From the NCBI GenBank assembly GCA_964247055.1, contig OZ176060.1, positions 868,001-932,000 of the forward strand: 64,000 nucleotides of DNA. Reading direction: 5' to 3'. Numbering within the stretch: the first letter of the stretch is position 1; each line of letters starts with the position of its first letter. This document shows, one piece after another, positions 47,346 to 60,527 of the stretch. Origin of the DNA: Paragordius varius. Lineage: Eukaryota > Nematomorpha. A program made the translations under genes and the position numbers. The notes beneath the pieces were generated by a model. That model searched no databases, had not been told where the DNA came from, and was given only the letters and a program-made list of their open reading frames with translations.

Positions 47346-47730
47346 TATTTAAAACAAAGAGTTTTTTTAATCATAAAAATTCCTGTGGCTTCCTTGCTCG
47401 AGTGAAGGCGAAAAATAAAAATTTCAAGTAAAAACTCGAAAAAAATAAGTAAAAGGAAATAATTTAGAAATTGAAATTGATAATAAAAATAATATTATTC
47501 TCTAGAACAACACACTTTTTTCTTTATAAATTTCTCTTTTACTTAAAAGCTTCTTAATATTATAGCGAGTATATACTACATTACTCAAGTTAAAGTAAGG
47601 TTTTAAATCTAAAATATTTTTATGGCGTTCTTACTAGAGTTAGAACGAGATATAGTAATTTCAAGTAAAAACTCGAAAAAAACAAGTAAAAGGAAATAAT
47701 CTAAAAATTGAAATTGTTGATAATAAAATA
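47346..47730 (+). repeat. Family B satellite block
   Basis: Two B units with CCTTGCTCGAGTGAAGGCG and GAGTTAGAACGAGATATAG. It ends at GATAATAAAATA, the shared C insertion site. Confidence 0.85.
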
Positions 47731-48570
47731 CAGTAAAAAATTAAATTCTACGAAAAAAAACGTAAAAATATAAAAACAAATATTTTATCTAAAAGACAAC
47801 CATACTTTAAAAATATTTTTTTTTATATATATATACCATTTACAGTTATTCACCCTTGAACAATTCAAATTCACCCTTGAACAATTCAAATTTACCCTAA
47901 AAAAAGAAATTATGTGTTTTAGAAACAAATATAACTTATTAATTTTATATAAAATATATCTTTATGGCGCATAGTTTATTATTTTTATTTAATACAAAAT
48001 TTTTATTTATAAATATATATTAAAATATAGGTTATTTTTTATCTTAAAAAACCCTATATTTTATATTTATGGGTGAATTTGAATTGTTTAAGGGTGAATT
48101 TTAATTGTAATGGTATATAAATCAAGTATATAGAAATTTTTATTTATAAAAATATATATTAAAATATAGGTATTTTTTTATCTTAAAAAACATATATTTT
48201 ATTTGAGGGTGAATTTGAATTATCCAAGGGTGAATTTGAATTCTAATGGTATATAAAAAATTTTTTACATTTTTATTTATAAAATATATATTAAAATATA
48301 GATAATTTTTATCTTTAAAAATTACCTTTATTTTATTTGAGGATGAATTTGAATTGTCCAAGGGTGAATTTGAATTCTATTGGTATATAACTCATTGTTT
48401 TAAAAACTATAAAATATTATATAGAAATTTTTATTGGTAAATCAATCAAGTATGTATTTTTACGTTTTAATCAAATTTTTTATATGAGAAATTAAGGTTT
48501 TAAAAGTATGGTTTTTTGAAAAATAAATATATTTTTACATTTTGTCCGTATAAATTCACAGTTTTCACTG
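47731..48570 (+). mobile_element. Family C MITE, 840 bp
   Basis: CAGT to ACTG with TA at 47729-47730 and 48571-48572. Both inverted ends are recognisable (GACAACCATACTTT; TATGGTTTTTTGAAAAAT and GTCCGTATAAATTCAC). It has about three internal minisatellite units with GGGTGAATTTGAATT. The antisense frame 48140-48361 spans these units and is a by-product. Confidence 0.82.
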
Positions 48571-50261
48571 TATTGGTTCTCTAAAACTAAACACTTTTTT
48601 TCTTGATAAATCTCTATAGATAGAAATTTCAAATTAAAAACTCGAAAATAAAAAATAAATAAGAAACAATTTAGAAATTAAAATTGATAATATATATAAT
48701 ATTATTCTCTAAATAAACACTTTTTTTGATAAAATCTCTTTTAGTAAAAGCTTATTAATATTAAAGCGAGTATATACTACATTACTCAAGATTTTAAAAG
48801 CAAGGTTTTTTAATCTAATAGAATTTCAAATAAAAAACTCCAAAAAATAAGTAAAAGGAAACAATTTAGAAATTGAAATGATAATAAAAATATTATTATT
48901 CTTTAAAACAACATATTTTTTTTTATAAATTTTCTTTTACTTAAAAGCTTCTTAATATTACAGCGAGTATATACTTAATTACTCAAGTATTTTAAACTAA
49001 AAAACTCGATAAAAAAGAAGTAAAAGGAAATAATCTAATTAAAATTAATAATAATAATAATATTATTCTTTAAAATATAGACTTTTTTTAAAATAAATCT
49101 ATTTAGAAGCTAATCATTACAGCGAGTATTAATTATAAAGTATTTGAAAAGCAAGGTTTTTATAATCTAAAATATTCCTTGTTCGAGTTAGATCGAGAAA
49201 TAAAAATTTCAAGTAAAAACTCAAAAATAAAAAAATAATCTAATTCGAAATTCATAATATTTTTATTCTCTAAAACAAAACACTTTTTTTTGATAAATCT
49301 CTTTTACTTAAAAGCTTTATAATATTACAGCGAGTATATACTAAATTACTCAAGTATTTTAAGACAAAAATACGAAAAAAAGTAGTAAAAGGAAATAATC
49401 TAATTAAAATTGAGAAAAAAAATAATAATAAAATCTATGTTTCAGCGAGTATATACTTATTACTCAAGTATTTTAAAGGCAAGGTTTTTTGAATTTCAAT
49501 TATTCGTGTGGCTTTCTGCACGAGTTAAAACGAGAAATAAAAATTTCAAGTAAAAACTCGAATAAAATAAGTAAAAGGAAACAATCTCGAAAAATTGTTA
49601 ATTCTAATAATAATATTTATGAAATAAACACTTTTTTTAATAAATCTCTTTTAAAAGCTTTCAAACAGCGAGTATATACTTAAATACTCAAGTAAGAGCA
49701 AGGTTTTTTTCAATTCTTGTGTCTTTCTTGCTCGAGTGAGGGTGGAAAATAGAATTTAAATAAAAACTCGAAAATAAGTAAAAGGAAATAAAAGGAAACA
49801 ATCTAATTGAAATTGATAATGATAATATTATTATTATTCTTTAAATAAAGATTTTTTTTATAAATTTTCTTTTACTTAAAAGCTTCTTAATATTAAAGCG
49901 AGTATAAACTTAATTACTCAAGTAAAAGCAAAGTTTTTTGAATCTCAATTATTACTGTGGATATTCTTTGAAATTCCAAAAGAAAAACTTTTAAAATTAC
50001 AAAAGTAAAATGAAATAATCTAAAAATTGAAAATAAATATAATATTAATGTCTGAAATAACATTTTTTTTATAAATCTCTTTTACTTAAAAGCTTCTTAA
50101 TATTACAGCGAGTATATACTACATTACTCAAGTATTTTAAGACAAAAAGAAAAAGGTTTTTTGAATCTAAAATATTCCTGTGGAATCCCTTTGAAATTCA
50201 AATGAAAACTCGAAAAAAATAAGTAAAAGGAAACAATTTAGAAATTGAAATTGATAATATA
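48571..50261 (+). repeat. Family B satellite array
   Basis: B units with GCGAG at about 48770, 48964, 49122, 49332, 49445, 49669, 49899 and 50107. Some have CTCGAGTGAGGGTGG-type tails. The frame at 49489-49683 is satellite by-product. The array ends at GATAATATA before the next C copy. Confidence 0.88.
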
Positions 50262-50970
50262 CGGTAAAAATTTAAATTCTACGGAAAAAACGTAAAAATA
50301 TAAAGACAAATATTTTAATCTAAAATACAACCATACTTTTAAAACTTTTATTTATATATATATATACCATTTACAGTTCAAATTCACCCTTGAACAATTC
50401 AAATTTTACCCTAAAAAGAATTTAAAATTTACCCTAAAAAGAAATTATGTGTTTTAGAAACAAATATAACTTAATAATTTTATATGAAATATATCTGTAT
50501 GGCATAGTTTATTATTTTTTCAGTATAAAACAAAATTTTTATTTATAAAAATATTTTAAAATATAGGTAATTTTTTATCTTAAAAAACATATATATTTGA
50601 TTAGAGGGTAAATATGAATTGTTCAAGGGTAAATTTGAATTCTAATGATATATAAAATTTTTTCAGTATTAAAAATTTTTATTTTTAAAAATATATTAAA
50701 ATATAGGTAATTTTTTAATCTTAAAAAACATATTTTTTATATTTGAGGGTGAATTTGAATTGTTCAAGGGTAAATTTGAATTTAAGGGTGAATTTGAATT
50801 GTAATGGTATATAAATATAAGTATATAGAAATTTTTATTGGTAAATCAATCAAATATATATTTTTACATTGTAATCAAATTTTTATAGGAAAAATTTAAA
50901 AAGTATGGTTGTTTTTTGAAAAAAAAATATATTTTTACATTTTGTCCGTATAAATTCACAGTTTTTACTG
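50262..50970 (+). mobile_element. Family C MITE, 709 bp
   Basis: The left end reads CGGT instead of CAGT (also true of the copy at 59842) and the right end ACTG; flanking TA at 50260-50261 and 50971-50972. Internal minisatellite of about two units. A short duplication, TTTACCCTAAAAAGAA, lies at about 50405-50445. Confidence 0.8.
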
Positions 50971-53755
50971 TATTGGTTCTCTAAAACAAAAGACTTTTTT
51001 TCTTGATAAATATCTTTAGATAAAATTTTAAATTATAAAACTTAAAAAAAACTTTCAAAATAAAAAAAATAAAAGGAAATCTAAAAATTTAAATTGTTAA
51101 TTATAATAAAATATTATTCTCTAAAATAAAACACTTTTTTTCTTGATAAATCTCTATAGATAGAAATTTCAAGTAAAAACTCGAAAAAATTGAGTAAAAG
51201 GAAATAATCTAGAAATTGAAATTGTAAATTTTAATAATAATAATTTATTCTATAAAATAAACACTTTATTCTGGATAAATCTCTTTTACTTAAAAGCTTC
51301 TTAATATTACAGCGAGTATATATACATTACTCAAGTATTTTAAGACAAAAACTCGAAAAAAACAAGTAAAAGGAAACAATTTAGAAATTGAAATTGATAA
51401 TAAAAATAATATTATTCTCTAAGATTAAACACTTTTTTTTAATTAATCTCTTTTACTTAAAAGCTTATCAATATTAAAGCGAGTATATACTACATTACTC
51501 AAGTATTTTAAGAGAAAAATAAAAAAAAGAAGTAAAAGGAAATATAAAAATTGAAATGTTGATAAAAATAATATTATTCTTTAAAATAAAGTTTTTTTTT
51601 ATAAATTTTCTTTTACTTAAAAGCTTCTTAATATTACAGCGAGTATTTACTACATTACTCAAGTATTTTAAAAGCAAACTTTTATTCTAATAGAATTTCA
51701 AATAAAAAACTCGTAAAAAATAAAAAAAGGAAACAATCTAATTAAAATTGAAATTTATATAATAATATAATATTATTCTCTAAAACAAAATACTTTTTTC
51801 TTGATAAATGTCTATAGATAGAAATTTCAAATTATAAAACTCGAAAAAAATAAGTAAAAGGAAACAATCTAGAAATTGAAATTGATAATAAAAATAATAT
51901 TATTCTCTAAAACAAAATACTTTTTTCTGGATAAATCTCGTTTTTACTTAAAAGCTTCTTAATATTACAGCGAGTATATACTACATTACTCAAGTTTTTT
52001 TAAAAAAAAAGATAAGTTTTTTAACTCTAAATATTTATCTGGCTACCTTGCTCGAGTTAGAACGAGAAATGAAAATTTCAAATAAAAACTTGAAATAAAA
52101 AAGTAAAAGGAAATAATATATAAATTTAATATGTAAATTTTAATAAAAATAATATTATTATTCTCTGAAATAATCACTTTTTTCTTTATAAATCCCTTTT
52201 ACTTAGAAGCTTTTTAATATTACAGCGAGTATATACTACATTACTCAAGTATTTTATAAAAAAAAGATAGTTTTTTTAATCTAAAATATTTCTGTGAATT
52301 CTTTTCAAAATTCCAAATGAAAACTAAAATAAATAAATAAGTAAAAGGAATCAATCTAGAAATTGAAATTGATAATTAAAATAATATTATTCTTTAAAAT
52401 AAAAACTATTTCTTGATAAATCTCTGTAGATGGAAATTTTAAATGAAAACTCGAAAATATAAGTAAAAGGAAACAATCTAATTAAAATCGTTAATTTTAG
52501 TATTATTCTTTAAAATAAACACTTTTTTATAATAAATTTCTTTTACTCAAAAGCTTCTTTATATTACAGCGAGTATATACTTAATTACTCAAAAAAGCAA
52601 CATTTTTAATCTAAAATATTCCTGTGGTTTCTTTGCTTGAGTTAGAACGAGAAACGAAAATTTAAATATAAAACTCGAAAAAAATAAGTAAAAGGAAACA
52701 ATCTAGAAATTGAAATTGTTAATTATAATAATAATAATAATATTTGTTCTCTGAAACAAAAACTTTTTTTCTTAATAAATCTCTTTTACTTAAAAGCCTA
52801 ACAATATTACAGCGAGTATATACTACATTACTCAAGTATTTTAAAAACAAAGACTTTTATTCTAATAAAAATTTCTAATATAAAACTCAAAAAAAGTAAA
52901 AGAAAACAATCTAATTAAAATTGATAATAATATTATTCTTTAAAATAGGAACTTTTTTTTTATAAACTCTTTTACTTAAAAGCTTATTAATAAGCGATTA
53001 TATACTTCATTACTCAAGTATTGAAAAAGCAAGGTTTTTTGTATTTAAAATATTTCTGTGGATTCCTTGTTTGAGTGAGAGCGAGAAATAGTAATTTCAA
53101 GTAAAAACTCGAAAAAAATAAGTAAAAGGAAACAATCTTAAAATTGAAATTGTTGATAAAAAATATAATATTATTATCTAGAACAAAACACTTTTTTCTT
53201 AATAAATCTCTTTTACTTAATAGCTTCTTAATATTACAGCGAGTATATACTACATTACTCAAGATTTTTTTAAAAAAAGATAGGTTTTTTAATCTAAAAT
53301 ATTCCTTTCCAAAAGAAAATCTTTTAAAATCAAAAAGTAAAAGGAAATAATCTAGAAAGTGAAACAATCTAATTAAAATTAATAATAATTATATATATAT
53401 TCTATAAAATAAAGACTTTTTCTAAATAAATCTATCTTTTTTAAGGCTAATTATTACAACGAGTATATACTACATTACTCAAATATTTTAAGAGAAAGAA
53501 AGAAATAGGTATTTAATCTAAAATATTCCTGTGGCTTCCTTGTTAGAGTAAGAAACGATAAATGAAAATTTTAAGTAAAAACTTGAAAAAAATAAGTAAA
53601 AGGAAATAATCTAGAAATTAAAATATTATTATAAATATAATATTATTCTTTAAAACAAAACACTTTTTTTAAAAAATCTCTTTTACTCAAAAGCTTATTT
53701 ATATTACAGCGAGTATATACTTAATTACTATAGATTTTAAAAGCAAGGTTTTTTA
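50971..53755 (+). repeat. Family B satellite array
   Basis: A long B array with the usual words, several units with CTCTATAGATAGAAATTTC and several with CTTTTACTTAAAAGCTTC. Frames at 51495-51677, 53014-53367 and 53144-53350 are by-products; the two at 53.0-53.4 kb overlap on opposite strands. An apparent empty C site (AATAATATTTGTTCTCTGAA) is at about 52736. Confidence 0.88.
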
Positions 53756-54110
53756 ATATTTCAAACTATTTAAAACCCCTTGAACAATTTAAATTCACCC
53801 CTAACAATTTAAATCACCTTCAAATAATTTTAATTCACCTTAAATAAATTCACATTCATCCTTAAACAATTTAAATTCATCCTTGAACAATTCAAATTTA
53901 CTCTTGAATATTTCAAATTCACCCTTGAACAATTCAAATACACCCTCGAACAATATAAAAATACATTAAAAGAAATTCAAAAATAAAATTACCTGTAAAA
54001 TATTTATAATACTGAAAAAATAATAAACTATGCCATATGAATATGATGAGTTATATTAACCCCAAAACACATAATTTATTTTTAGGGTGAATTTGAATTG
54101 TAAATGGTAT
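53756..54110 (-). mobile_element. Family C fragment, interior only
   Basis: Without TIR ends. It has a tandem of about 20-30-bp words (CACCCTTGAACAATTCAAAT and variants) at 53775-53960, then the C middle in reverse sense (ACTGAAAAAATAATAAACTA, TGCCATATGAATATG) and GGGTGAATTTGAATTGTAAA. Family B continues on either side. Confidence 0.65.
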
Positions 54111-54476
54111 ATTTTAAGAGAAAGAAATTTTTATATCTAAAATATTCTTGTGGTTTACCTTTGAAATTCTAAATTAAAACGAAAATAAAAAAAGTTAAAG
54201 GAAATAATCTAATAAAATTGATAATAAAAAATATAATTCTCTAAAACAACATACTTTTTTCTTTATTAATCTATCTTTTTAGGGTCAATTTTACAGCGAG
54301 TTTATACTTAAACCAAGTACTTTATTCAAATATTTTAAAAGATAAAGGAAAAGGAATTCTAAATATTCATCTGGTTTCCTTGTTCGAGTTAAAACGAGAA
54401 ATAATTTCAAGTAAAAACTCGAAAAAAATAAGTAAAAGGAAATAATCTAGAAATTAAAATTGTTGATAATATTATA
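54111..54476 (+). repeat. Family B satellite block
   Basis: Two somewhat degenerate B units (GCGAGTTTATACTTAAACC at 54296). It ends at GATAATATTATA, the shared C insertion site. Confidence 0.8.
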
Positions 54477-55808
54477 CAGTAAGAATTTAAATTCTACAGA
54501 AAAAACGTAAAAATATAAAAACAAATATTTTATCTAAAAGACAACCATACTTTTAAACCTTTTATATTTTTATATAAATACCATTTACAGTTATTGACCC
54601 TTAAACAATTCAAATTAACCCTTAAACAATTAAAATTTACCCTAAAAAGAATTATGTGTTTTAGAAACAAATATAACTTATTAATTTTATATGAAATATA
54701 TCTTTATGGCATAGTTTATTATTTTTATTTTAAACAAAATTTTTATTTTTTTAAAAAATATTAAAATATAGTAATTTTTTTTATCTTAAAAAACATATAT
54801 TTTATTTGAGGATAAATTTGAATTGTTCAAGGGTAATTTGAATTGTTCAAGGGTAAATTTTTATTTTCTAAAATATATTAAAATATAGGTAATTTTTTAT
54901 CTTTTAAAAAAACATATATTTTATTTGAGGGTGAATTTGAATTGTTCAAGGGTAAATTTGAAATTTTTTCAGTTACATTTTTATTTATAAAAAATATATT
55001 AAAATATAGGTAATTTTTTATCTTTTGAAAAAACATATATTTTATTTTTGAGGGTGAATTTGAATTGTTCAAGGGTAAATTTGAATTGTAATGGTATATT
55101 AAAATTTTTCAGTTAAATTTTTATTTTTTAAAAATATATTAAAATATAGGTAATTTTTTAAATTTTGAAAAAAACATATATTTTATTTGAGGATGAATTT
55201 GAATTGTTTAAGGGTCAATTTGAATCGTAATGGTATATAAATTTTATTTAAAACAAAATTTTTATTTATAAAAATATATAAAAATATAGGTAATTTTTTA
55301 TCTTAAAAAACATATTTTTTATTTGAGGGTGAATTTGAATTCTAATGGTATATAAGAAATTTTTATTGGTAAATTATTCAAATATAGTTAATTCTTAAAA
55401 ATATATTAAAATATAGGTAATTTTTTATCTTAAAAAACATATTTTTTATATTTGAGGGTGAATTTGAATTGTTTAAGGGTGAATTTGAATTGTAATGGTA
55501 TATAAAATTTTTATTAAAAACAAAATTTTTATTTTTAAAAATATATTAAAATTGAGGTAATTTTTTATCTTTTGAAAAAACATATATTTTATTTGAGGAT
55601 GAATTTAAGTTGTTTAAGGGTGAATTTGAATTGTAATGGTATATAAATCAAGTATTATATAGAAATTTTTATTGGTAAATCAATCAAATATGATTTTTAC
55701 CTTTGTAATTAAATGTATTTTATAAAAGAAATAAAAAAAGTATGGTTGTCTTTTGAAAAAAAAATATATTTTTAACATTTTGTCCGTATAAATTCACAGT
55801 TTTCACTG
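54477..55808 (+). mobile_element. Family C MITE, expanded 1332-bp copy
   Basis: CAGT to ACTG with TA at 54475-54476 and 55809-55810. About seven internal minisatellite units (ATATAGGTAATTTTTTA-type words near 54766, 54889, 55008, 55145, 55281, 55410, 55553). Both ends are present. It is the longest uninterrupted copy in the window; the antisense frame 54878-55072 is a by-product of the repeat. Confidence 0.82.
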
Positions 55809-58700
55809 TATTTGTTTTCTAAAACAAAACAAAATATTTATTCCACCTTTTAAATTTAAGAATTATCTAAAACAAAGAAATACTCCAGAAAACTAAAATC
55901 ATTTCTTGTTAAATGAATTAAAAATAAATTTTTCTTTAAAAGGTTTTTTTTGATTGATGAAAATTACCAAATAATAGCTAATATGAAATCTAACAAATTT
56001 TTAAAAATATTCATTCCATCTTTTAAATCTCAGAAGAATTATTTAAAAACCAATTCTTGTTATATTAATAAATTTTTATAAAAATGCAAAAATTAATGAT
56101 TAATTAAAAGGTTTTTTTGACTGGAAATAATAATTAATATGAAATCAAACAAATTTCAAAAATAAATTCCATCTTTAAGAAGAATTATTTATAATACAAA
56201 GAAATCTCGAAAATTAAAATCAATTTTTGTTGAATAAATAAATTTGTCTTTTAAAAACGCTCTTTTAAATGCAAAACGTTTTGATTGATTGGGAAAAAAA
56301 AAGTTTTTTTGACTGGAAAATTACCAAATAATAGCTAATATGAAATTTTTTAAATTTTCAAAAATATTCATTCCATCTTAAATTTTAAAAAAAATTATCT
56401 AAAACTAAGAAGTTTCAATTTAAAATCATTTCTTGTTGAATAAATAAATTTTTCTTTTAAGATTTTTTTTTAAATCTAAACGTTTTGATTTTTAAATAAA
56501 GAGGTTTTTTTTAACTAGAAAATCTACCAAATTATAGTTTACAAAATTTCAAAAATAAATTCCATCTTTAAGAAGAATTATTTATAAAACTCGAAAATAA
56601 AAAGGTTTTTTTGATTGTTGAAAATTACCAAATAATAGTTAATATGAAATTTCACAAATTTTCAAAAATAAATTCCATCTTTTAAATTTAAAAGAAAAAT
56701 TATTTAAAACAAAGAGGTTTTTTTGACTGGAAAATTACCAAATAATAGATATTTTACAAAATTTCAAAAATATTCATTCTATTATTTAAATTTAAAAGAT
56801 AAGAATTATTTAAAAAACTCGAAATAAAAATTATTTCTTGTAAAAACTCATAATTTTCAAAAATATTCATTCCATCTTTTAAATTTAAAAAAAAGAATTA
56901 TCTAAAACAAAGATTTCTCGAAAACTAAAATCATTTCTTGTTGAATGAATAATAATTTTTTTGAAAATATTCATTCCATCTTTAAGAAGAATTATTTATA
57001 AAACTCAAAAATAAAAAAGTTTTTTTGACTGGAAACCAAATATATATCATATTTTAAATAAATTCCATCATTTAAATTTAAAAGGAGAATTATTTATAAA
57101 ACTCAAAAATTTATAAAAAAGGTTTTTTTGATTGATGAAAATTACCAAATAATAGCTAATATGAAATTTCATAATTTTAAAAAATATTTATTTCATTATT
57201 TAAATTTAAAAGAAAAATTATCTAAAACAAAAAACTCTAGAAAATTAAAATCATTTCTTGTTGAAACAAAAAAAATTTCTTTTAAAAAATATTTATTCCA
57301 TCTTTTAAATCTAAGAAGAATTATCTAAAACAAAAAGAAATCTAAAATAATTTCTTGTTAAATTAATAATTTATTTAAAAAAATCCAAAAATAATCTTTA
57401 TAGTTAATAAAAGTTTTTTTGACTGCAAAATTATTAAATAATAGATGTTTTACAAAATTTCAAAAATATTCCATCTTATATATTAAAAGAATTTATAAAA
57501 CTCGAAAATAAAAAAGTTTTTTTGAATGGAAAATTACCAAATAATAGATATTTTACAAAATTTCATGATTTTCAAAAATATTTATTCCATCTTTTAAATC
57601 TAAGAGAAGAATTATCTAAAACAAAGAAATCTAGAAAATTTAAAATCAATTCTTGTTAAATTAATAAATTTTTCTTTTAAAAATGCTGTTTTAAATCTTA
57701 GAAGAATTATTTAAAATTAAAATCATATCTTGTTAAATAAATAAATTTTTCTTTTAAAAATGCTTTTAAATGCAAAACGTTTTGATTTATTAATAAAAAA
57801 GTTTCCTTTAAAAATACTCTTTTAAATGAAAATTACCAAATAATAGCTAATATGAAATCTAACAAATTTTTCAAAATAAATTCCATCTTTTAAATTTAAA
57901 AGAAGAATTATCTAAAACAAAGACGTCTTCAAAAATTTAAAATCATTTCTTGTTAAAAAATAATTAACAAAAAAAAATCCAAAAAAAAAATTTAGATTAA
58001 TTAATAAAAAGGTTTTTTTTATTAATAAAAAAGTTTTTTAATTGAAAAATACCAAATAATAGATATTTTTCAAAATTTCAAAAATAAATTCCATCTTTAA
58101 GAAGAATTATTTATAAAACTCGAAAATTAAAAAACTTTTTTTGACTGGAAAATTACCAAATAATAGATATTTTACAAAATTTCAAATTTTTAAATAAATT
58201 CCATCTTTTAAATCTAAAAGAAGAATTATCTAAAAATAAAGAGGTTTTTTTTATCTAAAATCATTTCTTGTTAAATAAATAAATTTTTTTTAAAAAAATA
58301 TAAATTCCATCTTTTAAATTTTCAGAAGAATTATTTAAAACAAAAAGGTCTCGAAAATTAAAATCAATTGTTGTTAAATATAAATTTTTCTTTTAAAAAT
58401 AAAAAAGTTTTTTTAAATGAAAATTACCAAATAATATGAAATTTCATAATTTTCAAAAATATTTATTCCATCTTTAAGAAGAATTATTTATAAAACTCGA
58501 AAAGGTCTTCAAAAATTAAAAATGATTTTTTGATAAATTAATAAATTTTTTTTAAAAAAATCCAAAAATAATCTTTATAATAGTTAATAAAGCTTTAATT
58601 TATTAAAAAAAAGGTTTTTTTTGATTGGAAAATCTACCAAATAATAGATATTTTACAAAATTTCAAAAATAAATTCCATCTTTAAGAAGAATTATCTAAA
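55809..58700 (+). repeat. Family A satellite array (after a 30-bp B remnant)
   Basis: The first 25-30 bp (TATTTGTTTTCTAAAACAAA) are the B sequence that normally follows a C copy; then A begins at AAATATTTATTCCACC. Typical A units follow to 58700, where AGATTTTATAATCC leads into B. The frame at 57128-57328 is a by-product. Confidence 0.87.
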
Positions 58701-59841
58701 ACATAGAGATTTTATAATCCATAATATTCCTGTGGCTTTCAAATGAAAAACTCGAAAAAAATAAGTAAAAGGAAATAATCAAGAAATTGAAATTGTTAAT
58801 TTTAATAAAAATATTATTTTCTAAAATAAAAATTTTTTCTTAAAAAATCTCTTTTACTTAAAAGTTATTAATATTACAGCGAGTATATACTACATTACTC
58901 AAGTATTTAAAAACAAACTTTTATTCTAATAGAAATTCAAATTAAAAACTCGAAAAAAATAAGTAAAAGGAAACAATCTTATTAAAATTTTTAACAATAT
59001 AATTGAAATTGTTATTAAACACTTTTTTCTTTATAAATCTCTCTTTTTAAGCCTTTCAATATTACAGCGAGTATATACTACATTACTCAAGTATTTTAAG
59101 ACAAAGACTTTTATTCTAATAAATTATTTAAAGTAAAAACTCGAAAATAAAAAAGAAGTAAAAGGAAATAATCTAGAAATTAAATAAATTAAAATTGTTA
59201 ATTATAATTTTAATAATAATAATAATATTATTGTTTTCTAAAACAAAACACTTTTTTTCTTGATAAATCTCTGTAGATAGAAATTCAAATTAAAAAAACT
59301 CGAAAAAAATAAGTAAAAGGAAACATCTAATTAAAATTTTTAACAATCTAATTGAAATTGTTATTAAACACTTTTTTCTTTATAAATCTCTCTTTTTAAG
59401 CCTTTCAATATTACAGCGAGTATATACTACATTACTCAAGTATTTTAAGACAAAGACTTTTATTCTAATAAATTATTTAAAGTATACACTCGAAAATAGA
59501 AAAGAAGTAAAAGGAAATAATCTAGAAATTAAATAAATTAAAATTGTTAATTATAATTTTAATAATAATAATATTATTGTTTTCTAAAACAAAACACTTT
59601 TTTTCTTGATTAATCTCTATAGATAGAAATTTCAAATGAAAAAACTCGAAAAGAAAAACTCGAAAATATAAAAAGGAAATAATCTAGAAATTAAAATTGA
59701 TAATAATAATAATAATATTATTCTCTAAAACAAAACACTTTTTTCTTAATAAATCTCTGTAGATAGAAATTCAAGTAAAAACTCGAAAAAAAAATAGTAA
59801 AAGGAAATAATCTAATTAAAACTAAAATTGTTGATAATTTA
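58701..59841 (+). repeat. Family B satellite array
   Basis: Entry is at ATATTCCTGTGGCTTTC, the same B position as at 36.6 and 47.36 kb. It includes the two near-identical units listed separately. It ends at GATAATTTA, the C insertion site. Confidence 0.87.
58975..59655 (+). repeat. Recent tandem duplication inside family B (about 350 bp)
   Basis: Two adjacent segments share rare variants: TTAAAATTTTTAACAAT, ATTGTTATTAAACAC, CTCTTTTTAAGCCTTTCAAT and AATAAATTATTTAAAGTA. ATTACAGCG falls at 59061 and 59410, a period of about 349 bp. Very few differences are visible between the two. Confidence 0.85.
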
Positions 59842-60527
59842 CGGTAAAAATTTAAATTTACGGAAAAAAACGTAAAAATATAAAAACCAATATTTTATTC
59901 AAAAGACAACCATACTTTTAAAATCTTTATATTTTTATATATATATACCATTTACAGTTCAAATTCACCCTAAACAATTAAAATTTACCCTAAAAAGAAA
60001 TTATGTGTTTTAGAAACAAATATAACTTATTAATTTTATATGAAATATATCTGTATGGCATAGTTTTTAATTTTTCAGTATATTTAAAAAACAAAATTTT
60101 TATTTTATTTTTTAAAAATATATTAAAATATAGGTAATTTTTTATCTTAAAAAACATATTTTTTATATTTGAGGGTGAATATGAATTGTTTAAGGGTGAA
60201 ATTTGAATTCTAATGGTATATAAAATTTTTATTTAATACAAATTTAATTTTTAAAAAATATATTTAAATATAGGTAATTTTTTATCTTTTGAAAAAACAT
60301 ATATTTTATTTGAGGGTGAATTTAAATTGTTCAAGGGTAAATTTGAATTGTAATGGTATATAAATCAAGTATTATATGGAAATTTTTATTGGTAAATCAA
60401 TCAAATAAGTATTTTTCATAATCAAATGTTTTTTATAGAAGAAATTAAGGTTTAAAAAGTATGGTTGTTTTTTGAAAAAAAAATATATTTTTAACATTTT
60501 GTCCGTATAAATTCACAGTTTTCACTG
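59842..60527 (+). mobile_element. Family C MITE, 686 bp
   Basis: The left end is CGGT, the right end ACTG; TA at 59840-59841 and 60528-60529. About two internal units. It shares the CGGT variant with the copy at 50262, suggesting the two are close relatives. Confidence 0.82.

Noticed and set aside
53014-53367. A 117-codon minus-strand frame as a gene
   Set aside because: It spans B units, contains the recurring satellite peptide and overlaps another frame on the opposite strand that is made of the same repeat.
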